From Pinguiococcus pyrenoidosus (Eukaryota > Sar > Pinguiophyceae > Pinguiochrysidales > Pinguiochrysidaceae), in contig JAAMXY010004238.1 in the NCBI GenBank assembly GCA_019677205.1, positions 42,211-106,210 of the forward strand: 64,000 nt of DNA. The letters run 5' to 3'. Each line of letters opens with the position of its first letter. Position 1 is the stretch's first letter. The translations under genes and the position numbers were made by a program. Positions 56,209 through 64,000 of this stretch are shown piece by piece. Under the pieces are notes generated by a model. That model saw only the letters and a program-made list of their open reading frames with translations, did not search any database and was not told where the DNA came from.

Positions 56209-56799
56209 TCCTTGAGAAGACAACGGCCACTCGCAGACAGTCGTCAGACCATGCTTGGCGCGCCAAACGAGATTTAAATGGCGTCCCCACTTAAGTCCCT
56301 CCACTTCGAGCCCGGGTCCTCAAGCGGCAAGCCCGAACTCCGCGCCTCCGTCTCGGCCCCGATCCGCTTCCGAAGTAGGCAAAGGAGCGGCCACGACTGT
56401 GGTGGATCCGACCCAGACGAGCGTGTGGCGCCAAAGCCGACGGCGGCGTTGGCTTTGTGGACAGAAACGCTTTGGACAGAGACGATGTCTCTCCTCCCTT
56501 TTTTTCAACGATGCAAACAAGAAGAAAGCGAGAACTGGAGAACTGGAGAACTGGAGAACTGGAAAACTGGAAATTTTCACCCGTACGTACCTGGGTATTA
56601 TGGGAAAGTCTGTTGGTTTCAGTAACGTCTTTTTGGCAATTAGATCATTTATTTTTAGGATATGTTCATATTTATCTTAACGTTCAGGCCACATTGAATT
56701 TTTTGATCGCAGCTGTATCATAGCCTCCTATGGATGCCACAAGGATTTCTGCGACGTGAGTGCTTTACCTTTTGGCGCCGAAACTCTTCGAAGACAACG
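56209..56799. promoter_or_regulatory. Divergent promoter, importin and ketoacyl-CoA reductase genes
   Basis: 591 bp containing the AGAACTGG repeat and an AT-rich segment at 56600-56720. No supported gene. Confidence 0.45.
56531..56570 (+). repeat. 8-bp AGAACTGG repeat
   Basis: Five tandem copies of AGAACTGG (the last AAAACTGG) in the divergent promoter between the importin and the 3-ketoacyl-CoA reductase genes. Confidence 0.92.
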
Positions 56800-57813
56800 A
56801 TGAGCAAAGTCGCCAAGCAAGTCCTGGAGCACTTCGTGCAGCACAAGCCCGGCGCGCAGGTGCTTTTCGTGCTGTGTGCCACGGTGGGCGCCTTCTTCGT
56901 GGGCAAATTCCTGCTGCAGACGCTGCAGAGCCTTTACGCCGCGCTGCTACGGGTGCCGAAGGACATCAAGAAGACGTATGGGGAGTGGGCGGTGGTGACT
57001 GGGGCCACGGATGGCATCGGAGAGGCCATGGCCATGGAGCTGGCGAAGCGAGGATGCCACGTGCTGCTGGTTTCGCGCACGGAGAGCAAGCTCCAAGCCA
57101 CGCAGAAGGCGATCCTGGACAAGCACGGCGCCAAGGGCGTCCGCGTGGAGTACCTGCAGCTGGACTTTGGCTCGTTTGGCTCTTCGGAATCGCTGCGGAA
57201 GGTCGAGGCCGCTCTGGCGGGGAAGGACATTGGCGTCTTGGTCAACAACGTGGGCATGAGCTATGATCACGTGAAGTACTATGAGGAGTTGTCCAGCGAC
57301 GAGGTGCAGGGCCTGATCAACCTGAACGTGACGTCCGTGGCGCACATGACGCACATGGTGCTTCCGGGCATGAAGCAGCGCAAGCGCGGCGCCATCGTGA
57401 ACATCTCCAGCGTGGCCAGCCAGTTCGACAATCCGCTGCTGGCGGGCTACTCGGGCACCAAGGCCTACGGCGTGATGTTCTCGCGGTCGCTCCAGGCGGA
57501 GCTTCGCGGCTGCAAGGGCAACTACTCCGTGCAGTGCCAGGTGCCCTTCTTCGTCAAGTCCAAGCTCAGCAAGATCCGCAAGTCGTCGCTGTTCACGCCG
57601 GAGCCGTCCACCTTCGCGAGAGCCAGCGTGAACGCGATCGGCTACGAGACGCAATGCTGCCCGTACGCACCGCACAAGCTGCAGCTCTACTTGCTCAAGG
57701 ACGTGCTGCCGTCCTTTGTTACGAGGCTGTTCGTGCAGATGACGCACGTGGATCTCAGGAAGAGAGCGATGGCCAAGAAGGCAAGGAAGGCGGCGGAGGA
57801 GAAGCAGAGCTAG
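56800..57813 (+). CDS. Very-long-chain 3-ketoacyl-CoA reductase (KAR / HSD17B12-like SDR)
   Basis: One exon encodes 337 residues from MSKVAKQVLEHFVQHK; an in-frame ATG at 56734 would add 22 residues without an obvious targeting role. The N-terminal hydrophobic segment (LFVLCATVGAFFVGKFLL) anchors it in the ER. Short-chain dehydrogenase motifs follow: VVTGATDGIGEAMAMELAKR for the dinucleotide, VLVNNVGMSYDH, the catalytic Ser in NISSVASQF and the catalytic YSGTK. The C-terminal VKSKLSKIRKSSLFTPEPST block and the Lys-rich end (KKARKAAEEKQS) match the elongase-complex reductase that reduces 3-ketoacyl-CoA to 3-hydroxyacyl-CoA. Steroid activity is known only for some animal homologues. It is divergent from the importin gene. 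Confidence 0.95.
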   Translation: MSKVAKQVLEHFVQHKPGAQVLFVLCATVGAFFVGKFLLQTLQSLYAALLRVPKDIKKTYGEWAVVTGATDGIGEAMAMELAKRGCHVLLVSRTESKLQATQKAILDKHGAKGVRVEYLQLDFGSFGSSESLRKVEAALAGKDIGVLVNNVGMSYDHVKYYEELSSDEVQGLINLNVTSVAHMTHMVLPGMKQRKRGAIVNISSVASQFDNPLLAGYSGTKAYGVMFSRSLQAELRGCKGNYSVQCQVPFFVKSKLSKIRKSSLFTPEPSTFARASVNAIGYETQCCPYAPHKLQLYLLKDVLPSFVTRLFVQMTHVDLRKRAMAKKARKAAEEKQS

Positions 57814-57967
57814 CCAGGCTTCCAGCTTGGCGTTTGGCGAGCGTGCCGGTGGATGCAAAGGAAGGTAGTTCTTTTTTTCTTCCCCCGAATCGACATGGCT
57901 GCATGATTTGTCCTCTGCGACGTTTCTTCGACGGATCCAACTCGGTTTGCCCGATCGACTTGCAAAC

Positions 57968-58050
57968 CGACGCTTGTGTCCTCCTGACCGACGCTTGTGT
58001 CCTCCTGACCGACGCTTGTGTCCTCCTGACCGACGCTTGTGCCCCGCTCA
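57968..58050 (+). repeat. 21-bp tandem repeat
   Basis: Three full and one partial copy of a 21-bp unit (CGACGCTTGTGTCCTCCTGA plus C) lie between the convergent stops of the reductase and the docking-like gene. All three full copies look identical, so the array is young or homogenised. Confidence 0.95.
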
Positions 58051-58097
58051 CCAACATAAGGGCAAGCACGACTTTGCGCACACGACTTGCAAAAGAA

Positions 58098-60615
58098 CTA
58101 GTACGATCTCCTGGTATCCGTGGTGCCAGCCCGCGAGACGAGCAGCTCGGAGATCTGCTTCATGGCCCTGCGATCCGCGACCTCGAGGTCGTCACCAAGA
58201 TACCGCGACCGTGGGTTACTGCCATGAGCCTCTGGCTCGGCGGCGTCGGCGACATGCTCGTCGGCGGCGCTTCGCGTCTGGTGCGTCGGCGGCGCGTCTG
58301 TGGAATGGTCCCGGCCAAAGAGGATGCCGCTATTCTTCACGGCCCGACGAAGCATTTCGTGATGCCCGCCGCTTGTCCCGTGCGGGGCCGGTATCATTGC
58401 AATTCTCTGCTTCTCGAGGCCCAAAATCTTCATGGGGTTCTCGAGGTGGCTAACGTCCGAGGCCGCGAAGATGCTGTGCCCGATGTGGTTCGGCATCGAC
58501 GCCATCTCCTGCTCGGCTTGCTTCTCTGCCGCCGGTTTGTCGTCCTTGGGCTCCGCGTTCGCCTGGCCACCTTCCTCCAGCGTGGTCTCCAAGAAGGCAT
58601 CCTGGGACTGGTTGGACTGCTTGCTGAACACCTTCTCGCGCGATCCGGATTCCTCGAACTCCTTGGTGGGGCTGGGGGAGCGAGACCGCAAGATGGCGAT
58701 CGCGTCCTGCGCCACCCGCACCTTGGTGTCGCGAATGTCGCTGAGCGCGAACGAGTCCGGCCCGAGATGCTTGGCACTGGTCATGTGCAGCGGTAGGCTG
58801 CGCGACGGTGCGTTGGTCTGCATCATCTCCGAGATCTTCCGCAGCAGCTCCTCAAGCGCCGCGCAGACGTAGTTCAGTCGATCCGGGACATCCTCGTCCT
58901 TGAGGTAGCTTTCCTCCGACTCGCCCATCTGGATGTTGGGTGGATTGCGAGGGACGGTGGCGTCTTCCGAGCTGCCATTCGGAACGATGGGCGTCACGTC
59001 CAGCTGCTCCAGCAGGGTGGCGAACTGAGACGCCGACAGCTTGATGTCCTCCAGCATCAGCTGGTCCTTCGTCTGCGCCTTGAGCAAGGTCGCGTACTTG
59101 CGCCGTTCGGTGAGCTCGGCGCCGTCGATGACGTCCTTCTCGTGCGCGTCGGTGTCGCCGAAGGAGTGGGTGCCGCCCTGGATGGGATGCTCCATGTTTC
59201 CGACGCATTTCTCGACCTCCTCAATCTCGCTCTTGATCTCGTCGCTCTGGTTCTTGAGGTCCGCCTCCTGCGAGCGCAGATCGTCCACCTCGTCCAGGTA
59301 GTTGACGATGGTCTTCTCGATGAGCGCGAGGTCGGTGTGTCCCGTCATGTCCTGGATGCCCGTCCACACCTTCTTGAGCAAGTTGAGGTGGTCTTCCGCC
59401 TCCCGCAGCGCAAAGTGGTGCGCCGCCTTGAAGGTGTTGGTGAAGGTGGCTGCCCGATCGGAAAGCAGCCCCTGCGCCTTGTGCGGCACCGTGTCGAGGC
59501 TCTCGGACATGTCCTGCGAGCCACCCACGCTGCGTTCACCGTCCCGCGGATCTGCTTGGTTGGTTGGCGATGTCCGGCGCAAGAGTAGTTGGAGTTGTGG
59601 TTAGGGCTCTGTGGGTTGTGTCCCGGGAAGAACCCCCTCTTCTCAAACGCTTTGACGTACCGACGTGGATCTGCGTGGATTGGATAGCCCGGACGGTCAT
59701 CGATAGCGCAGCGTTGGTCTGCGTCAGCACTCTTTCGAGGCACTCCTCCTGCTTCAGCCGCTCGCGCTCCATGGCTTCCTTGTCCTGAAGGCGCCGCTGC
59801 GCGACGCCTCTCGCCTTCAACGCGTCCTGCTCCTGCTGCTTGGCGATGGCGAGCTGCGCCTCGGCCCTCGCGAGGTCCGCCTGCGGCACAGCAAGGGGAT
59901 GGTCAGAGGGGCGATGCTTCCAGCGGCCAGCAAGAGGACACCTGCGATGCCTGCTCCTCCCAGAGACTCACCTGCACCTTCTTGCATTCCTCCAGCGCGA
60001 CGGAGTACTGCCGCTCGGCCACGGCCCTTCCTTTGCAGCTGCGCTCCAGCATGTACGCGTAGGTCGCCCGCATCGTCAACGCGCTCGCCTGCCCAGCAGC
60101 GACCCCAGTCAGTGCACGTTGTTCCTCCCGAGCTCGGTGCCGTTCCATCTCGGCTGCGTCTTGGCACCTGCCGCGTCCCCAGCTCTCGAAGCTGATCATT
60201 GATCTCCCCCTGCTTGCTCTTGCTCGCGTCGCCCTTCTCGGACGTCTCGTCCAGCTGGGTCCGCAGCTCGGCCCGCCGGGCCAGCAGCTCCTTCATCTCC
60301 TCGCGCCGGTTGCGCAGCTCAGCGAACATCTCGTCCCGGTTGCGGCGTTGGCCGAAGACCATCCGCTGCTCCTGCTCCACGGCCCGCACTGCCAAAAGGG
60401 GATCAGCGAGGTTGTGCTGCGTACAGCACACGTGCACACACACAATGGCAGTCGACGCGCTGCTCACCGTGCACCGTCCTGGCCACTTCGTCCGGCGGGG
60501 CGCCTGCTGTGGCGTGGTCGCGCCACACCTGCGGGTTGCCGGGCCGAATGCTGTGCTTGCCCACATGCCGCCGGTGAGTTCCTTCGTGCATGGCGGCTCC
60601 GTTGCCGCGACCCAT
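58098..60615 (-). CDS. Coiled-coil protein resembling outer-dynein-arm docking complex subunits
   Basis: Exons from 60615 (or 60750)-60468, then 60388-60168, 60088-59972, 59880-59661 and 59551-58098, give about 719 residues from MGRGNGAAMHEG; the earlier ATG at 60750 would give 764 but its extra 45 residues are Arg-rich and lie inside a CCAAT cluster. Coiled coils run from VRAVEQEQRMVFGQRRN through ATYAYMLERSCKGRAVAERQ and LARAEAQLAIAKQQEQD to DLALIEKTIVNYLDEVDDL, which resembles the conserved segment of CCDC63/CCDC114/CCDC151-type docking proteins. The C-terminal 250 residues are polar and probably disordered. Such proteins attach outer dynein arms to doublet microtubules. The coiled coil and splice structure are clear; the family assignment is moderate. 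The intron-4 acceptor is a NAGNAG site (AAGCAG), allowing one-residue variation. Confidence 0.68.
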
Positions 60616-60694
60616 GCTTTGGCGTGCCGAGGCGCCGCCCAGAGTCCTTTCTTGGGTCTGGCGTCGACGTCTTGCATCGGTTACGCGGTTACTC

Positions 60695-60830
60695 GATTGG
60701 CTCCGGGAAGGGGGGCTCTGGATTGGTCCGCCTCGGACGTCTCTGGCCATAGAATGCGAGACTGGAAGCATTTGCGTTATTTCTTGAGCGCCTTGATTGG
60801 TGGAAACGCCGTTTCAACTCCCCTGATTGG
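60695..60830 (-). promoter_or_regulatory. Cluster of four CCAAT boxes at the docking-like gene start
   Basis: GATTGG (CCAATC on the transcribed strand) occurs at 60695, 60721, 60795 and 60825, four times in 136 bp. NF-Y-type factors bind CCAAT boxes in many eukaryotes. Placement favours the start codon at 60615 over 60750. Confidence 0.45.
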
Positions 60831-61750
60831 TGCTGATAGTGAGACTTGATGTTATTGTCGCGTTGAAGAGGGAGCGGATCTAGCGCACAGTCTTGGGTCT
60901 TGGTTTGCATCCAGCAGCAGCTGCCTCACCTTGTAGTACATTGCGGCATCTTCCTTGAAGCTTGGCCTTTGTGGCCACGAGGCACTTCGGCAGCCCGTGG
61001 CTCAGGCCTTGTTGCTGCCGCCAGCGGTACACCGGCGGAGGCTCTGCCAGCGGAGGGTGTGGAGGCGTGGATGCTGCGGGGCAACGCAACGGCCAAAAGC
61101 CAGGTGGAGGCTTGCAGGGGCGGCAATGCCTGCCGCCTTTGGCATCTGGCCCATGTGTGAGCGTGCATGCGGTTGCCAGGACTGCTGCCCTGGGGCTCTT
61201 GGGTCTTGATGCTCGAATGACCAAAAAAAGATGGCGTGGGTGTGGGACCATCGCCGAGGAGGCGCTGGGCGCTGCGGGAGGCTGCGGTGGGACGCGGAAG
61301 CTTGGAGGACACACAATCGAAACCCAATCCTGCGTGCTCTTCCGCTTCGGCGCCGTCAAACCTTCTCATCCGTCCCCTGCTTTTCTCTGCTCTTCTCTTC
61401 TCTTCTCTTCTCCTCTCCTCGCTTCTTGCTTCGCCAAAAGGCACCGGTTGGGCAGGCTGAGAAAGGGAGAAATAAGAAGCGTTGGCCTTGCCCAGAGAGA
61501 TGAAGAGAGGTTGCAGTCTTGAATGGAAGCTGTGCATGTGTTGTCGGAAGGCGTCTAGCATGGAGCGTCTTCGCGAGGCGAAGGTCGTTGGTTCTGTGAG
61601 CCATTGTCAGCCATTACGGAGTATCGCTGGGATGCTGCCTTCGATTGGGAGGGGGTCGTAGCAGCACGAAGCCACCACAATCCCAAGCCGGACAAGACCA
61701 ACCTCCTCGCACAGCACCAGCGTCACAAGACATGACTCCTGGCGCCGGCG

Positions 61751-62101
61751 GTGGCGGTGGCGGCAACGGGAACGGCAACCGGATATTCCGCCCGTGACGT
61801 GGCTCCCGAAGTGATTCCCAAGGGCGCTTCCCGCCATCAAAGGCGTTTGGAAGCTTTCGCAGTGAGAACGTTGCAAATGCTGCACGCTTCCGTGAGCTTG
61901 CCTAGCGTATTCGGCCCTGTGAGTTCGGACTTTCACTTGCCTATGCCACGGAGAGTAGATGACGTTACGAAGCAAGCTGCGATGCCTTTGTCACAAGAAG
62001 ACGTCCGCCCTGAAGTGATCTTGACGACGTGGTTGAACGAGAAGATCGAAACTGGGTCGGGAAGGCACGCGTCCAGAGGCGGTTCTCCCTCGCGCAGATA
62101 A
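61751..62101 (+). other. Possible coding exon, unknown
   Basis: An open frame ends with TAA at 62099-62101. It reads plausibly as protein in its second half (RTLQMLHASVSLPSVFGPVS, MPLSQEDVRPEVILTTWLNE) but begins at a GTG in a GGTGGCGGTGGCGG repeat; no ATG or supported upstream exon was found. No family is recognised. Confidence 0.22.
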
Positions 62102-62599
62102 AGCCCATGCAACAGGTCGACGATCTCTGAGCAAGGCTTTCCTGCAGGCCGTCCCCTGGCTTTCCTGTTGCGAAAAAGTTTCTTCTTTCCTTCTTGCAGC
62201 ACAAGGGGACGATGTCCTTCGCGGGCGCCTTGTCCCAAGGAGAGAAGCACCAGGCCATGGCAAAAGAAGATAGTTCTAGATCTTCTCTAGAGGCCCCTCC
62301 CTGAGTTGCTACGCGCTACGGTGTACAACATTGCTGGCGGATAAGCTATTACAGGTCCCGACAGGACTACTCACAGACGCTCGGTTGCAACAGAGCCTTA
62401 TCAATTGGAATGAGTACAAAAATGTACAGAAATGTACGAGAAAAATAGGCAATACGACCGCTCCGCAGAGCTACCAAGACACAAATGGAGGTCATCCCAC
62501 TGAAGCGTTGGCGACAGGCGTTGAGCTCAGGGGGTTCATGACCTCAGCGGCCCAAGAGACTAACGACGAAGGGGACAACAAAACACGGGCAGCAAAAGT

Positions 62600-62830
62600 T
62601 CAGGTCGGGTTGTGGGCTGATGTCGAAGGCGATTGTGCCGCACCGGGTGCACGAGCTCCAGCTTGCGGTTGTTGAATGCCGTCCTTCAGGGCTTGGGCCG
62701 CGGCATCGATCTTAGACTGGTTCGCTGTGTTCGGATTCTCCGCCTGGACGTCCTCCAGAAGCTCGGTGACCTTGGCAGCGGGCGGCGTCGGAGCACTAGG
62801 CGGGGTGGTTCGCTGCTGATCGCCGCTCAT
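62600..62830 (-). CDS. Small Pro/Ala-rich protein, unknown function
   Basis: A complete 76-residue frame runs from the ATG at 62830: MSGDQQRTTPPSAPTPPAAK, then a helical piece TELLEDVQAENPNTANQSK and IDAAAQALKDGIQQ, ending in an Ala/Ser/Pro tail. No signal peptide or membrane span. Codon and amino-acid pattern are those of the real genes here, but length and lack of homology keep confidence low. Confidence 0.4.
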   Translation of the reverse strand: MSGDQQRTTPPSAPTPPAAKVTELLEDVQAENPNTANQSKIDAAAQALKDGIQQPQAGARAPGAAQSPSTSAHNPT

Positions 62831-64000
62831 GCTGCGTGTTCGTGCGCAGCTGCAAGGCTTCAAATTGCAAATCGCGTTGGCAAGGCCTCGGCAATGCCCA
62901 CAATTCTGCGGCGTGGTGAGAGGAGAAGGAGGAACGTTCTTACGGCAGTGAAGTGCTGCCCGAATTCTGTGTGAAGCGCTCTTGAACCTTCCTGCAAGAT
63001 GTGTAACATTGGATGCAATTGTTGAACCGGAGTTGAAAGGTGTAAATTTGCGTTGCATTGGATGCAGGTCTTGCCACCGTTTGTCCAATGCGTGGAATTC
63101 AAAACATTACTTTAAAATAGTTGAAACGTTGTTTGGTCCAGTCATTCCCTCGCGTCTTCATCACACCAATGTGGCTGCGCTTTCGTTGCCGTTCAGCGGT
63201 TGGAGATGAAGATTAAGCTTCCCTACGAGCGCTGCTGGGAAGCCATTGGCCTTGACGTGGCAGTGCCGTTGACCCCACCAATGCTGTCACCTGCCTCGGA
63301 CGACGCCCAAGCTTCAAGGACACGCACGTCGGGGGAAAAAGCGCCTCGAGCGATGGCTGGCTGGCCTGGCGATCAGCCATGCATGGGCAACGAGGGCGGA
63401 TGCTGCATGCATGCCATAGCCACGCGGTGCAGGATGGCGCACGTGCGTGCGTGTCGTGCAACGCAATACCAGGTTCGCTTTCTTGGCGGGCGGGCGGGCT
63501 GCGATTTGTGGCGAGGATGGGAGGTTTGCCTTGTTGCTTGATGCTTGATGACATTGAGGCTTTCTCACCGGCGCAAGCCAAAAAGCAACGATGCTCCCCA
63601 GGCCAGTCCTCGCTCTTGCCTCATCGACGCAGATGCATGCATGCTTCCCTACGCAGAAGCAAGCGACGGTCACGGGAAGGACGATGGAGGAGACGTGCCG
63701 CGCGTGGAGCAGATGTAGTTGTCCTCCACACAACCTCTCTCCTGGCTGGGATGGTGGAGTCACTGGATGGTCCCGCTTCAGGCAGCAGCTCGAAAAAAAA
63801 GGCGCGGGATGCCATGCTTCTCCACGGCACGTGCTCTGCTCGGCACGCATGTCCAGTGGGAAGAAACAATGACAAAGAAGTATAAAAACATATAATGTTA
63901 TATCAATAAATGATAATAATAATTTTGAAAATACCCCTAGCTGAAGGACATATGCGCCCGCTATTCCGGGCCGGCTTCCACTTGGACCGATTGACCTCAG

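Larger units (their letters stand above)
60831..64000. other. Gene-poor end of the window
   Basis: Apart from the two low-confidence small frames, nothing here is convincing. A minus-strand fragment at about 60957-60853 reads FKEDAAMYYKVRQLLLDANQ and could be a stray exon. Other elements are a pyrimidine tract of TCTTC units at 61385-61425, GCATGCATGC-type runs at 63400-63420 and 63630-63645, and an AT-rich segment at 63875-63935. Confidence 0.4.

Overview
The window is nuclear DNA of a GC-rich, unicellular, flagellated eukaryote, most likely an alga with a complex (secondary or higher-order) plastid. Evidence for a eukaryote: nearly all genes need short GT-AG introns to restore their frames, and eukaryote-only proteins are present (RNA polymerase III largest subunit, a TNPO3-type karyopherin, an RME-8/DNAJC13 homologue, DRC5/TCTE1). 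Evidence for a plastid: a fibrillin/PAP protein that starts with a signal peptide followed by a short basic stretch, as expected when plastid import goes through the ER. Evidence for a flagellum: DRC5, a coiled-coil protein resembling outer-dynein-arm docking proteins, and a four-domain EEEE Ca2+ channel. The exact lineage (stramenopile, haptophyte, alveolate, cryptophyte) cannot be fixed from this sequence. I see no bacterial operons, no rRNA, no recognisable tRNA and no CRISPR.

Layout. 1-15 kb: start of a PH-domain gene (-, cut by the window edge), RME-8-like (+), PhoD-like phosphatase (-), glutamate-cysteine ligase (+), a coiled-coil protein (-), a Myb-like protein of an uncharacterised protist family (+). 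16-25 kb: 5'-nucleotidase (-), a small acidic protein (+), membrane-anchored penicillin-acylase-like hydrolase (-), pirin (+), PPIL3-type cyclophilin (+). 25-35 kb: secreted acidic protein (-), CTDSPL2-like phosphatase (+), DRC5 (+), Trm1 tRNA methyltransferase (-), fibrillin (-). 35-46 kb: RPC1 (+), an 88-residue protein (-), PAPS transporter (-), Arc1p/AIMP1-like tRNA-binding cofactor (+), a doubtful Ser-rich gene (-). 46-61 kb: voltage-gated Ca2+ channel (+), TNPO3-like importin (-), 3-ketoacyl-CoA reductase (+), dynein-docking-like coiled coil (-). 61-64 kb: mostly without a convincing gene.

Architecture. Genes alternate almost perfectly as divergent and convergent pairs. Divergent starts share roughly 0.35-1.3 kb, several of them with clusters of CCAAT/ATTGG boxes, while convergent ends are often only 45-350 bp apart. 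Introns are mostly 53-150 nt, with GT donors, CAG/TAG/AAG acceptors and frequent CTGAC/CTAAC-like branch sites. I reconstructed the exon joins by hand from splice signals, frame continuity and protein-family continuity; they are models, not transcript-verified.

Functional themes. Most genes are general housekeeping: Pol III transcription, tRNA modification and aminoacylation support, nuclear import, endosomal trafficking, glutathione synthesis, sulfation donor transport, very-long-chain fatty acid elongation, phosphate scavenging and nucleotide salvage. A second group is flagellar (DRC5, docking-like coiled coil, probably the Ca2+ channel). The least explained items are the RME-8 homologue that lacks a J domain, the Myb-like family, the secreted acidic protein, the 88-residue protein with introns larger than its exons, and three introns filled with tandem repeats.
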